Part shown: in pieces, positions 8,569 to 20,400 of the stretch
Numbering within the stretch: position 1 is the stretch's first letter
Layout of the letters: each line of letters begins with the position of its first letter
Assembly: GCA_021401465.1 (NCBI GenBank)
Contig: JADDMT010000250.1
Coordinates: 1 to 25,325, forward strand
DNA length: 25,325 bases
DNA from: Teratosphaeria epicoccoides
Taxonomy: Eukaryota > Ascomycota > Dothideomycetes > Mycosphaerellales > Teratosphaeriaceae
Direction: 5' to 3'
Notes under the pieces: model-generated
Database searches by the model: none
What the model was told of the DNA's origin: nothing
Seen by the model: only the letters and a program-made list of their open reading frames with translations
Made by a program: the position numbers and the translations under genes

Positions 8569-8868
8569 TTATCCCTATGTCTGTCCTTTCCTACTCGGAT
8601 TCTGCTGCCCTTTCTTTCTCTTCTCCTATTTCTCCCTTAGCCTATTGTAGGACTCTACACTCCTATATTTTGTTTCGAATTCGTCTAGTGCCATAGTGTC
8701 TGCGAGATTCCCTAAGGGTTCCTATGTAGGGCTGTAGTATCTAGCCTATTTCACTAGGACTTCTCGGCCCTGCCCTCTCTTCTTCCTTCTCGCGTAGAGT
8801 ATTTCTTCTACCTGCTATTCTTCATGCGACTTAAAAAGCACGGGGTCCGGCTATTTGTCGTTAGTTTC
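8569..8868 (-). pseudogene. C-terminal chromodomain of a Ty3/Gypsy pol on the minus strand (Element F), truncated
   Basis: The minus-strand frame starting at 8868 reads a chromodomain: a start near HEE*QVEEILYARRKK, a core VLVK*ARYYSPT*EPL and a terminal helix around MALDEF. The stops at VLVK* and PT*E are where chromodomains carry Trp, so they are TGG>TAG. The likely stop is TAA (8569-8571), or further left if that TAA is a mutated CAA. The N-terminal side is cut by the family A LTR at 8871. The sequence differs from the Element 1 and A4 chromodomains, so this is a fourth element family. Its integrase should lie beyond the A3 insertion, outside the window. Confidence 0.65.
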
Positions 8869-8870
8869 CT

Positions 8871-9311
8871 TGTCATGAGTGTTAGGAGTACTATAGGTTT
8901 CAGGATCGTGAGGGTCCTAAGTGCTATAAGTTATAGGCATAGTCATAGGAGAAAGGATCTGTCACGTAAGAACAGATCCCTGGATCTGTAGGGTTAGTCT
9001 ACAGATCTATAGGCCTATAGGGGAGAAGGGATCTGTCATGGGATAACAGACCCTCGGATCTATAGGATTAGTCTATAGATCTACAGACACGGATCTGTCA
9101 GGTCTATCGACAGATCTAACAGAGCTACTCTGTCTCTCTAGTATATAGGGATAGCTTTAGGATAGGTAGTTAGGAGCTTTGTGCTTAATTTAATTCCCTT
9201 TCCCTAGGGGATAGTTAGTTACAAGGACAATTGCTATTATCGATATTCTTTATAGCTCTACGAGTCTAATACCTAGTTACTTTCCTGCTATCGGCACCTA
9301 CCCTTATGACA
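8871..9311 (+). repeat. LTR C: 5' LTR of family A element A3 (441 bp)
   Basis: TGTCATGAG...TTATGACA, exactly the length of LTRs D and E. It has TATATA at 9142-9147 and GTGCTTAA at 9181-9188. It is followed by the A-type leader TTTTGAGCAC and gag, so it is a 5' LTR. The left flank is TTCCT; no LTR in the window has a matching right flank. Compared with D and E the differences are C/T or G/A. Confidence 0.93.
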
Positions 9312-11047
9312 TTTTGAGCACTACTTCTAAGGAAGCATCAGGGGACTCATCGAGCGCTTAACATACGCCTATGTTAAGTAGTTCTTTAGCTGTTAGTTCA
9401 ACTTCTAGCGACAATTAACTAACACTACGAGAACAAGTTACTACTATACCTTAAATTATGTAGTAGCTCGAATCTATTCACCTTAGCGAGATGGCTCTAG
9501 CATCTGTCGCAGGTTTAACTACTAGGAATAGACATAGTAATAACGGCTTTAAGATAGGAAGCCCTACAGAGTTTACAGGACAACGATCTCAAGTCAAGAT
9601 GTTTATCCTATAATGCTAGTTAGCATTTAACGTAGATATAGAATAGTTTATAACACATCATAAGCGAATGATGTACATTGTCTCTTACCTAAAGGGACTA
9701 GCGTTCGAGTTTATCTAGCCTCATCTAACAGATTATCTGGATCACGTTAGTAACGTCGAAGCTAGGAAGACGACAACTAGGGAGATTCTCAACTTAGACA
9801 AGTCTTTGTTTAAGGCATTACGCGAAGCGTTTAGGCTCGGTAATAAGCAACAAGAGGCCGAGAGAGCTCTCCTAGGAATCTAGCAGAAGGGTTCCGCTAT
9901 TAACTACCGTGTAGACTTTTAGACCCTCTCTGCTCGAGTCGACTAGAATGATAATGCTTTAGCTGCTTAGTTCTACTAGGGACTAAAGGAGACGGTTAAA
10001 GACGAAATTGCCTAAGGAGATCAGCTAACGACATTCAAGGAAATGAGCGATCTCGCGATTAGAATCGATAATCGCATCTAGGAATGACAGCAAGAACGAC
10101 AACATGGAAATCGTAAGCTAGCATAGGCTAACTATAAGGTCTAACAATTAGCACTAAAATGGCGAAGCGATTACTACGGTCTCTAACCTATGGAGTTAGA
10201 TGCGACTAAGGGGTGTCTAAGGAATAGACCCTAAGGAAAGCCGCGGAAGGGCTCTCCTCCCTAGAATGGTCTGAAGAAGCTATTCGACAAGAGTCATCTC
10301 GAGTGCTACAACTGTGGAAAGAAAGGACACTTTGCCCGCGAGTGTTTTGCTAAGAAGTAACGACAGGAACTGCCTAGGATAGAGCAGGCTCGCGTAACAA
10401 CAACGGCGCCTTAGCAAAAGGCCGCTACTACTCGAGAACCGGACTATGCTGTACTTACTTAGACTATGTGCTATGACGACGATTGTCGAATTCACATGAG
10501 TGATAAAGATAGTTCTAGATAGTACCCTAGCCGAAACAAGGCATAGTCGATCTATGCGCTAAGGGGTATACCTTCTAGTACGACAGTCCTAAGGTAAGAG
10601 GAGCTAGAAGAAGAAGAAGAAGGTTTAGACGACAACTACGAGATTGTCGAAGCTGTCATTCCTGATTCTGAGGAAGACAGGAGCATAGAGCGATAGGCTA
10701 TGCCGCCGCATGACATCGGGCTCGATATTATCCGAATTATACAGAACTAGTAGGCTTAGGCTTGCCCATGGATTAACGGAGTACAACACGTCAACTAGCT
10801 TTAGTATAACGAACTAGCCGACCGTATGCGACGACACCTGAGGAGACTACTAGTCGTAGCTTAACCTCACGCGCATCAGAAAGTTGTCCAAGAAATTATA
10901 CCGTTTAGGGTAGAGTTCACGCCCTAGGGAGGCTACCTAACCTACGAAGGTATTTAGATTTTACGAGCGCTACGACTCCGAGTCTACTACTTAAAGATAG
11001 AGTACGCAAGAAACGCGTAGGAACAGCGAGGCTAAGGGCAAGAACGA
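9312..11047 (+). pseudogene. A3 gag, RIP-mutated and cut by element B1
   Basis: One frame runs from the leader through the whole region (first in-frame ATG at 9371; the true start may be earlier). The central part resembles a Ty3-type Gag capsid region (EFTGQRSQVKMFIL and the following hydrophobic helices). An intact CCHC knuckle lies at 10304-10345 (C-x2-C-x4-H-x4-C, with GKKGHFARE). An acidic EEEEE stretch follows at about 10605-10620. Over its length it matches A4 gag (15621-17357) with transition differences, and it keeps the frame that A4 loses by a 1-bp deletion near 16303. The A sequence stops after AAGAACGA (11047), where B1 begins. Confidence 0.85.
9314..9321 (+). other. Primer-binding site of A3, self-priming type
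   Basis: TTGAGCAC starts 2 nt after the LTR end. It is the exact reverse complement of GTGCTCAA at the presumed RNA start in LTR E (21963-21970); in LTR C the start is GTGCTTAA, one RIP change away. No match to a tRNA 3' end (a TGG start) is seen. Confidence 0.6.
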
Positions 11048-11198
11048 AGGCCCTTAGACCCTAGCACAGGCTAAGGCCTATGCAGAGCATAGTCCCTAGC
11101 TATAAGGGGCCGGCTACCCTGAGATCTGTTTCTCTCTCCTTCATCGTACTTATTAAATACTACATGAAGCCCTATGTATACGTTGTTTACCTATGACA
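11048..11198 (+). repeat. 5' LTR of family B element B1 (start not clear)
   Basis: It aligns with the clean LTR at 25074-25235: shared GCACAGGCTA..GGCCTATG, a TATA motif (TATAAG, 11101-11106), ATCGTACTTA (11143-11152) and the end CTATGACA. The first 10-15 bases of the LTR are missing or merged with target sequence; AAGAACGA is common to both sides of the junction. RIP changes are many. Confidence 0.75.
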
Positions 11199-11199
11199 T

Positions 11200-11209
11200 T
11201 AAGTACGAT
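11200..11209 (+). other. Self-priming primer-binding site of B1
   Basis: TAAGTACGAT is the perfect 10-nt reverse complement of ATCGTACTTA at 11143-11152 in the LTR, the presumed 5' end of the transcript. It lies 1-2 nt past the LTR end. Confidence 0.65.
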
Positions 11210-11217
11210 TAATCACT

Positions 11218-12420
11218 ATAGAAAACCTGTCTCCTACGGACTTTACGCTAGGCACTAAGTTAAGTAGCCTAGTTAGCAAAGGACCGACTATTACGACACT
11301 AGCCGAAATCCAAGCGGTTATTAAAGAGCTTGTAAACTGTTAGCAATAAGTAGAAAGCAAATTAGCTACTACGCAGGCCGCGCTAATTGCCACGGAAGCC
11401 GCATCACGCTAGTAACTAGCATCGCTAGCGCTAGCCCTAACGGACTAACCTACAGACGCGTTAGTAAGGGCCTTTCTTCAGGCATTCTCCGCAGGAAACC
11501 ATCTAGGATCTAGTAATGATGTAGCGGGGTCACGTAAATAGAAACCGCCACATTAGGACAGTAAGGTAGAGACCTTCCGAGACTACCTTATAAGGATAAG
11601 GAGTTTGTACTATACGCGTTCTAAGCTAAAACCCCCGCTCTCACGGAAATACTACTAGGATACTACATACGACATGCTACCCTTGCGTTAACGAGCCTAG
11701 ATGCGACATTACTAGGACAAAGGGAACATAGAAGGGAGAGACTCTAAGGAGTTCTTCATGTAACTCGAGCTTGTGTTTGCGGATAGTAATAAGGCAGCTA
11801 AGGCTCTAGTATAACTAACTAACCTTAGGTACGCGCCTAGGCAGCTATGGCATGAACACTAGCTTGAATTTGACAGACTCCTGCTAAGCGCAGGCAGAGA
11901 CCTATAGAATGACAAGACGAAGATCGGATACTTAAAGAACACGTTTTCAAACCCTGCCTAGATATACATAGCAAACATTAAGGACTATAGGGATTATTAC
12001 GCGTTCTCTAAAGAGATCGAGTAGGTTATGACTAACTCAGAAAAGACGGACTAGTTTAAAGCAGCGCATCGAAGATGGCTAAAAGAGAAGGACTAGGAGC
12101 TAGGCACAAACACGATAGTTACTACTTATATACAAGGGGGAACTATAGCGACTTATGTTGACGCAGACAGGGACACTGTTATAGCGCCTATCCGCATGAC
12201 TAGTGACTAGGGCTAAACGCGTAGACAACGCTAGAATAGCAGAGGGAAACAGCGAGCTAAGTAGGTAGACGTAGCTAAGCAAGACAGATGCTACGAGAAG
12301 AACCTCTGTTTCTTGTGTAGAGCGTCTAGACACTAGATAAAAGGCTGCCTATATGCATTAGCGACCCTACTAACAAGGATTAATGTCGCGTGTGCGCTGC
12401 CTCTCCTAGACGACAACGAA
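11218..12420 (+). pseudogene. B1 gag with CCHC zinc knuckle, RIP-mutated
   Basis: The frame begins at ATA (11218-11220), matching the ATG of the clean B2 copy (25257), so the start codon itself was lost by G-to-A change. The product has an Ala/Leu-rich N-terminal helix region, a capsid-like core with many stops at Trp/Gln positions (for example RKYY*DTTYDML), and a C-terminal CCHC knuckle at 12307-12348 (C-F-L-C-x4-H-x4-C), which is intact. The pol frame is -1 relative to gag. A programmed frameshift or an indel after the knuckle could explain this; the mutated state does not let me choose. Confidence 0.8.
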
Positions 12421-12499
12421 GAAGAAGCGGTTTTTACGAGTAACGACTTAGGAAAAGAGTAACTCTTACTTGTAGTTAGAAGCTAAGAGTAGATAAGGC

Positions 12500-15179
12500 G
12501 TTAGCAGAAGGTTAGGAGAAGGCAAAAGGTTCGATAGACAGGAACCTAATATATACTAATGTAGTCCTTACAAATAATCTCGGAACATTAGCTCTTATCG
12601 ACGAAGGGTACTAATACTATGCTGCAATTAACGGGGACCTCGCAAAAGGCCTCGGCATGAGCTTCGTTAGTCGTGAAACGCGAGTAGCGAAGGGAGCCTC
12701 TACATTAATGCGAGACTTAAAGATTAAAGGAGTAGTCGCTTTCTAGATAGAAATCACTAGGTTCTAGCAGATAGTCTATACGTATGTAGTATTAGACCTC
12801 GCCTTCCTAGTGATTTTAGGGAACCTATAGAAAGCGCATAATAAAATCCGGACATAGCTAGACAAACGCTAGTATTACTATAGTAGAGCAGGAAAGTAGG
12901 TAGACAAAGGTTATTACTAACAGGAGTACAAAGACTATAGTAGCTTTACCTAGCTAGCTATGTCTTTAACCTTAGACATCAAGAAAGCGCTAAAAACGAA
13001 GGACTACCTGACTATAAGAGAGCTTAAAGCTATACTACCTCTAGAGGTTCGCGAAATAGCTCGGCTGTTTTGTTGTTAGGAAGCGGACAAACTAGTACCT
13101 TACTAGCCTAGTATTAACTATTAGATCGAACTCTGGGAACAACTAGACGGATCCTAGCCCCTATTGCCCTAGGGGCCGCTATATAGCATGTTAAAAGAGG
13201 AGCTCTTAGTCCTAAGAAAGTCCCTCGACAAACTACTAGGGAAGGGCTTCATCTAAGCCACAAACTTAGAAGCCGCTACACCCGTGCTTTTTGTTAAGAA
13301 GCCTAGGGGAGGCCTCTAGTTTTACTGTGACTTCTAAGCGCTAAATACTATCACGAAGCAGGATCGATACCCTTTGCCATTAATCCTAGAGACACTAAGA
13401 AACCTCATAGGGGCCTAGTAGCTTACTAAGGTTAACGTAGTATCTGCGTTCTATTAAATCTATATAGCAAAAGGATACGAGTATAAAACAGCTTTCTATA
13501 TAAGGTTTAGATCGTTTAAATAGCTAGTATGTCTATTTAGTTTGTCTAGGGCTCTAGTAACTTTCTAGCAGTATATTAACACTTTACTTTAGGAGTATTT
13601 AGACGACTTTGCTTCTACGTATATAGACGACATCATTATCTATAGTAGCGGATTAAGGGAGGACTACTTCAAGAAAGTTAAGCAAGTACTCTAGAAGCTT
13701 TAGGACAGAGGCCTATATCTTGACCCTAGAAAGAGCGAATTCGCTTAGAAGCAAATTAAGTACTTAGGCTTTATAGTACATACTAACAGGAAGGGGGTTA
13801 GGCCTAACCTAGAAAAGGTAGAAGCTGTAAAGATTTAGGCGGCTCTAAGGACATAGAAAGAAGTACGTAGGTTCCTAGGGTTTACGAACTACTATAGGAT
13901 ATTTATCCTAAACTACTCTAAGATAGCTAAACCTATAATAGTACTAACTAGCAAAGGCGTACTATTCTCCTAGGGAAAAGAGGAGGAAGCCGCGTTTACG
14001 TAGTTAAAAGACAAGTTCTGTAGGGCCCTAGTGCTTTCACACTAGGACCCGAGGCTCCTAACATTCCTAGAGACAGACTATAGTAGATTTGCAATAGGAG
14101 CTATACTCCTACAAGAAAAGGACAGAGTCTAGCGCCTAGTAGGCTTCTTCTCGCAGAAGCTTAACAAGACGGAGATTAACTACGATATCTATAACAAAGA
14201 GATGCTAGCTATAGTATCTAGTTTAAAGTTTAGGGCCCTAAGCTAAAAGCGTGCGGACCCTTTACTATTCTCATAGACTACAAGAACTTAGAATACTTTA
14301 TAGTTAAAAGACAGTTGTTAGAGAGACAGATTCGATAGTACGAGACACTATCAAACTATTGTTTACCCTAGTATATAGGCTAGGAACTAAAGCTGTTACA
14401 CTAGATGCCTTGTTAAGGCGAGAGCAAGACACGCTTAGGGAGGACAACAAGGAGTCTAGGTTTAGGAGGTTTCTAGAACCCGAACACGTCTAGTACTAGC
14501 TAGGGACTAAGGCAAAGGGAGGGGTAGAAGTAGCTACTACTTTAGTCTGACTGCTAGCAACCGCCTTTAGCGATAATAAGCTAGAACTATTAGACCTCAC
14601 TACAGAAATAATCGGCTCTAGCCCTTTCTAAAACGAGGAATTAAACGCCCTCTAGACCTCTACGAGAGAGAAAGACAGACAATACAACGCAGTGTTCCGC
14701 GTAATAGAAGTAGGAGCCTACATAATACTAAGCGAGGTCAAGCTAAAGGTACAAGCAGGAGACTACATAATTAATAGAAAAGGGAATCTCTAATATAGAG
14801 GTAAACTATAGGTTCCTAGCGCTTCTTCCCTAGAATCCAGATCTCACATTATAGCGGCTAATCTCGAAGCGAATAACATGCTACAGACAAAGATTATATA
14901 ATCTATGCATAATGCCGCGGTATATAGGCATCTAGGCTAGGACGCCATAACATCGATCCTAGGCCGCAACTTCTATTAGCTACTACTGTCTAAACAGGTC
15001 CGAAGATTCTTAAGAAACTACGACTACTAGAGAAGGAACAAAGTATAGTAGGAGTATAAGCATAGAGTCCTATAGCTATTACTAGTACCTGACTAGTTCT
15101 TCAAGGAGATCTTAATAGACTTCATGACTAAGTTGCCTAAATTAGAGGGGTGCTAGTACCTATAGGTTATTAAGGACTA
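12500..15179 (+). pseudogene. B1 pol: protease, RT, RNase H, part of integrase; cut by LTR D
   Basis: The protease region has LIDEG (Asp at 12600), where Ty3-type proteases have D-S/T-G; Glu at the second place is unusual and not obviously a RIP product. RT has the YIDDIIIYS motif (DD at 13626-13631) and FLGFTNYYR near 13872. RNase H starts at ETDYSRFAIGA (Asp at 14076). A +1 shift occurs near 14225, and the rest runs in the next frame. In the integrase zinc finger the Cys pair is damaged (NYDY*RRNK, Tyr for Cys). The first catalytic Asp lies in LIDFMTKLP (15118). The frame stops after IKDY at 15179, where LTR D begins. The remaining integrase is not in the window. Confidence 0.85.
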
Positions 15180-15620
15180 TGTCATAAGTGTTAGGAGTAC
15201 TGTAGGTTTTAGGATTATGAGGGTCCTAAGTGCTATGAGTTATAGGCATAGTTATAGGAGAAAGGATCTGTTACGTAAGGATAGATCCCTAGATCTGTAG
15301 GGTTAGTCTACAGATCTATAGGCCTATAGGGGAGAAGGGATCTGTTACAGGATAATAGACCCTCGGATCTGTAGGGTTAGTCTACAGATCTATAGACACA
15401 GATCTATTAGGTCTGTCGACAGATCTAACAGAGCTACTCTGTCTCTCTAGTATATAGGGATAGCTTCAGGATAGGTAGTTAGGAGCTTTATGCTTAATTT
15501 AATTCCCTTTCCCTAGGGGATAGTTAGTTATAAGGACAATTACCATTATTAATATTCTTTATAGCTCTATAAGTCTAACACCTAGTTACCTTCCTGCTAT
15601 CGGCACCTACCCTTATAACA
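15180..15620 (+). repeat. LTR D: 5' LTR of family A element A4 (441 bp)
   Basis: It starts TGTCATAAG and ends TTATAACA, i.e. both ends RIP-mutated. TATATA at 15451-15456; the RNA start motif has decayed to ATGCTTAA (15490-15497). It is the most mutated of the LTRs. The left flank is GACTA (15175-15179), inside the B1 integrase. Confidence 0.93.
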
Positions 15621-17485
15621 TTTTGAGCACTACTTCTAAGGAAGCATTAGGGGACTCGTCAAGCACTTAACATACGCCTATGTTAAGTAGTTCTTTAGCT
15701 GTTAGTTTAACTTCTTGCAACAGTTAACTAACACCACGAGGACAAGTTGCCGCTATACCTTAAATTATGTAGTAGCTTGAATCTATTCACCTTAGCGAGA
15801 TAGCTCTAGCATCTGTCGCAGGTTTAACTACTAGGAATAGACACAGTAATAACAGCTTTAAGATAGGAAGCCCTACAGAGTTCATAGGACAACGATCTTA
15901 AGTCGAGATGTTTATCCTATAATGCTAGTTAGCATTTAACGTGGATATGGAATAGTTTACGACACATCATAAGCGAATAATGTATATTATCTCTTACCTA
16001 AAGGGACTAGCGTTTGAGTTTATCTAGCCTTATCTAACAGATTATCTAGATCACGTTAGTAATGTCGAAGCTAGGAAGATGACAACTAGGGAGATTCTTA
16101 ACTTAGACAAGTCTTTGTTTAAGGCATTACGCGAAGCTTTTAGGCTCGGTAATAAGCAACAAGAGGCCGAGAGAGCTCTCCTAGGAATCTAGCAGAAGGG
16201 TTCCGCTATCAAGTACTATGCGGACTTTTAGACCCTCTCTGCTTAAGTCGACTAGAATGATAATGCTTTAGCCGCTTAGTTCTACTAGGGACTAAAGGAG
16301 ACGTTAAAGACGAAATTGCCCGAGGAGATCGGCTAACGACATTCAAGGAAATGAGTGATCTCGCGATTAGAATTGATAATCGCATCTAGGAACGACAGCA
16401 AGAATGACAACATAGAAATCGCAAGCTAGCACAGGCTAACTATAAGGTCTAACGATTAGCACCAAAATAGCGAAGCGATTACTATAGTCTCTAACCTATA
16501 GAGTTAGATGCGACTAAGGGGCGTCTAAGGAATGGACCCTAAGGAAAGCCGCGGAAGGGCTCTCCTCCCTAGAATAGTCTGAAGAAGCCATTCGACAAGA
16601 GTAATCTTGAGTGCTATAACTGTAGAAAGAAAGGACACTTTGCCCACGAGTGTTTTGCTAAGAAGTAACGACAGGAACTGCCTAGGATAGAGCAGGCTTG
16701 CGCGACAATAACGGCGCCTTAGCAAAAGGCCGCCGCTACTCGAGAACCGGACCATGCCGCACTTACTTAGACTGCATGCTACGACGACGATTGTCGAATT
16801 CACATGAGTGATAAAGATGGTTCCGGATAGTACCCTAGCCGAAATAAGGCATAGTCGATCTATGCGCTAAGGGGAACACCTTCTAGTGTGACAGTCCTAA
16901 GGTAACAGGAGCTAGAAGAAGAAGAAGAAGGTTTAGACGACAACTACGAGCTTGTCGAAGCCGTCATTCCTGATTCCGAGGAAGACGAGAGCATAGAGCG
17001 ATAGGCTATGCTGCCGCATGACATCGGGCTCGATATTATCCGAATTATACAGAACTAGTAGGCTTAGGCTTGCCCATGAATTAACGGATTACAACACGTT
17101 AACTAGCTTTAGTATAACGAACTAGCCGACCGTATGCGACGACACCTAAGGAGACTACCGGTCGTAGCTTAAGCTCACGCGCATCAGAAAGTTGTCTAAG
17201 AAATTATACTGTTTAGGGTAGAGTTTACGCCCTAGGGAGGCTACCTAACCCACGAAGGTATTTAGATTTCACAAGCGCTACGACTCTAAGTCTACTACTT
17301 AAAGATAGAGTACGCAAGAAACGCGCAGGAACAGCGAGGCTAAAGGCAAGAACGACCTCTTAGGCCAGAAAACGGTAACGCTTAGAGAAGAAGCCGAGAC
17401 CGCAAAATCCCTGAACTAGTCCGTGAAGACAGTTATTCAGGAAACGACGAGGTCCGCCAGAATTAGACCTACAGACAGACTAGAC
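15621..17485 (+). pseudogene. A4 gag, RIP-mutated with one frameshift
   Basis: First in-frame ATG at 15680. Layout as in A3: Ser/Thr-rich N-terminus, capsid-like region, CCHC knuckle at 16612-16653 (C-Y-N-C-x4-H-x4-C, all ligands present), acidic EEEEE stretch near 16912-16930, and a C-terminal basic tail. A 1-bp deletion near 16303 (GAGACGTTAAAG, against GAGACGGTTAAAG in A3) shifts the frame before the knuckle. Stops are TAG/TAA. The pol frame lies -1 relative to the later gag frame, with overlap around 17480-17540. Confidence 0.85.
15623..15630 (+). other. Self-priming primer-binding site of A4
   Basis: TTGAGCAC, 2 nt after the LTR end, is the reverse complement of GTGCTCAA at 21963-21970 in the 3' LTR of the same element. 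Confidence 0.6.
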
Positions 17486-17486
17486 A

Positions 17487-20400
17487 GGGCTGTAACGATG
17501 TGCCGCGATTAGCGCCAGATACGCGAACAACCTTAGAGTATAGGTGCACATTAACGAGACGTTAGCTAGGGCCTTAATAGATTCAGGATGTACTAGAATC
17601 TTCATGACGCCCAAGTTCGCTAGGATAGCTAGGATAAAGCTACAGGCGAAGACGAATGCTTTCTTGCTACAAGCGATTAATAGAAAGCCGGTTACGTACA
17701 ACTAAGGAGTAGTTAACGAAAAGACTAAGATAATGCCTCTGCAGATAGGACACTACCTAGAGATACTCTAGTTTGACATCACGGAGTCACTAGGCTCAGA
17801 TGTAGTACTAGGGTTACTATGGCTAAGAAACGCTAACCCCTATATCGACTAGAAGAATAAGAGGATCTAGTTCCTAGAACTCTTAAGATCGATACCTCTA
17901 CCTGTAGTACATAACGTACTAGGCAAGATCGAAATATGTGCTATGACTTTAAGCGAGATAGTAGCTGCTATCAAGGATCTAGAACAGGAAGTGTACGTCC
18001 TATAGGTCAAAGCAACGCAAACGGAAGTCAGGGTCGAATTCATAGTTCCTAATGAGTATAAAGAGTTCGCTACTCTTTTCGAGGAAGAACCCGACTAAGA
18101 AGCTCTGCCAGAACACTAGGAGTAGGACTACAGGATACCCTTACTCCTTAGCAAGACACTGACGAAGCAATTAGTTCGCCTGTTATTAGCAGCGAAACTA
18201 GAGATTCTCCGGAAGTACCTTAACCTCCGGAAAGGCTTCATCCGCGAGTCGTAGTCCCTGGCTAGATATCCGATCCTGTTTGTGCCTAAGGGGGAAGATG
18301 ACTAGCGACTCTACGTAGATTATCGTAGATTAAACGACATCATAATAAAGAATAGTTATCTACTTCCTTTGCTCTCGGAATTACAGGACCGCCTACAAGG
18401 AGTAAGGTAGTTCTCAAAGTTCGACATACCTAGAGCGTATAACCAAATTCGAATTAAGGAAGGCAAAGAATAGAAGACCGCGTTCTAAACTAGGTTCGGA
18501 CACTACGAGTACATAGTCATGCTATTTAGGTTAACAAATGCCCTAGCTACATGGCAGGCATTTATTAATAACGTGCTACGAGAGTACCTTGACGTCTTTG
18601 TAGTTGTATACCTAGACGACATCCTCGTCTACTCCCGGACGATCGAAGAGCATAGAACTTACGTGCGCAAGGTACTTCAGAAACTCCAGGATTACCGGTT
18701 AAAGGTTAAGCCTTAGAAGAGCGAGTTTCATAAGCAGGAAGTACAATTCCTTAGCTACGTAGTAGCGTAGAATAGAATCAAGATAGACATTAAGAAAGTC
18801 TAAGTCGTAAAAGAGTAGCTTACGCTAACTAATGTTAAGGAAGTATAGTCCTTCCTTAGGTTTGCTAACTTCTACTAAAGGTTTGTAGCAAACTATTCGA
18901 AGATTACGGCACTACTTACGACTCTTACTACGAAGGATACACTATTCGTGTAGGACAACGCCTAATGGAATGCCTTCAAGGAACTTAAACGACAATTCAC
19001 AGATTAGCCGATCTTACTTATATTCGACCTAGATAAGCCTATCATAGTCGAAACAGATGCCTCCGACGTAGTACTCAGGGCATGCTTAAGTCAACTAGGA
19101 CCGAGTAGACGACTACAGCTAGTCGCCTATTACTCGAGGAAATTGTCTAGACCTAAACTCTAATACAACGTCTATAACAAAGAACTTCTAGCTATAGTAG
19201 ACGCCTACAAGGCCTAGCGAGTCTACTTAGAAGGTTCTAAGCACTAGGTCACAGTCTACACAGACTATGAGAACTTGCGATACTTCATAACGACGAAAGA
19301 GTTAAACTAGCGACAGGTTCGGTAGAGTAAGGAGCTCTCTAGTTTTAACTACAAGATCGTCTATCGCAAGGGAACTAACAACGCACGCGCCGATGCACTT
19401 AGCCGCTAGACTGACTACATGAAGGGCGTGAAGCAGGAGAAACACGCTGTTCTCTAGGAAAATAGCGATGGCACGCTAGGAGTTAACTAACTCGCGGCTA
19501 TGACTGTCACATAGACTAGTGAATTTCAGGACGACCTAAAGAACGCGCTAGTCCACGACCTAACTGTACTAGCTGTCCGCGATGACATGAATAGACAGGA
19601 GGATTAGGAAGACGAAGACGGAATCCTTCTGTTTTAAGGATTAGTATACATGCTAACGTCTTTACAATCGGAACTACTACGCCTCTAACATGACATACCT
19701 TAGGCAGGACACCTAGGAGTGTCTAAAATGAAGCAAATTCTCTGACAAGAATATTACTTCCCTAGGATGAGCAAGGTAATCGAGGACTATGTCCGTTAAT
19801 GTGTAACTTACTAACAAAGTAAGCATGACTATCATAAACTGTATAGGCTACTACGACTACTTAAGGTACCTTAACAGCCATGGGAATCGCTTGCCATGGA
19901 TTTCATCGTTAAACTACCTTAGTCGAGAGAACCCGCTACGAATGAGTTCTTTGACAGAATCATGGTAGTAGTCTACTAATTCACTAAGTTTAGGAAGTTT
20001 ATCCCTTACCGCAAAGACTTCAAGACTAAAGATATCGCGCATGTCTTCATCAAATAGGTAGTAGCACTACACGGCATGCTATAGGACCTAGTAACGGATC
20101 GAGGATCCATGTTTACCTCTAACTTCTAGAGAGCCCTAATGAGGCAATTCTAGGTCAAACATCGACTAAGTACTTCCTTCTACCCTTAGACAGATAGACA
20201 GACAGAACGTCTAAATCAGACGTTAGAACAGTACCTTCGATCCTATGTGAATAGGGACTAGAACAACTAGGTAGAGTTGTTGCTAATAGCATAGCTTGCG
20301 TATAATAGTACGCTAGCAGAGTCGACAGGACTCTTGCCTTTTCAGATGGCATATAGATCAGCTATAGAAGACATCCCGGACGTCTTAGCTAGTAATCCGA

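Noticed and set aside
10280..10495. Minus-strand open frames over the gag knuckle (also 16525-16803)
   Set aside because: They are the reverse of the conserved gag region in both A copies, have no recognisable product, and are open by the composition of the other strand.
12100..12333. Minus-strand open frame opposite B1 gag
   Set aside because: It lies opposite the CCHC-bearing gag frame and has no features of its own.
17480..17701. Minus-strand open frame opposite the A4 protease
   Set aside because: It is the shadow of the LIDSGC protease frame.
18519..18716. Separate small gene with YLDD motif
   Set aside because: It is the stretch of A4 reverse transcriptase between two mutated stops.
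20155..20352. Minus-strand open frame opposite the A4 integrase
   Set aside because: It overlaps the catalytic-Glu region of integrase on the plus strand, which is well supported.
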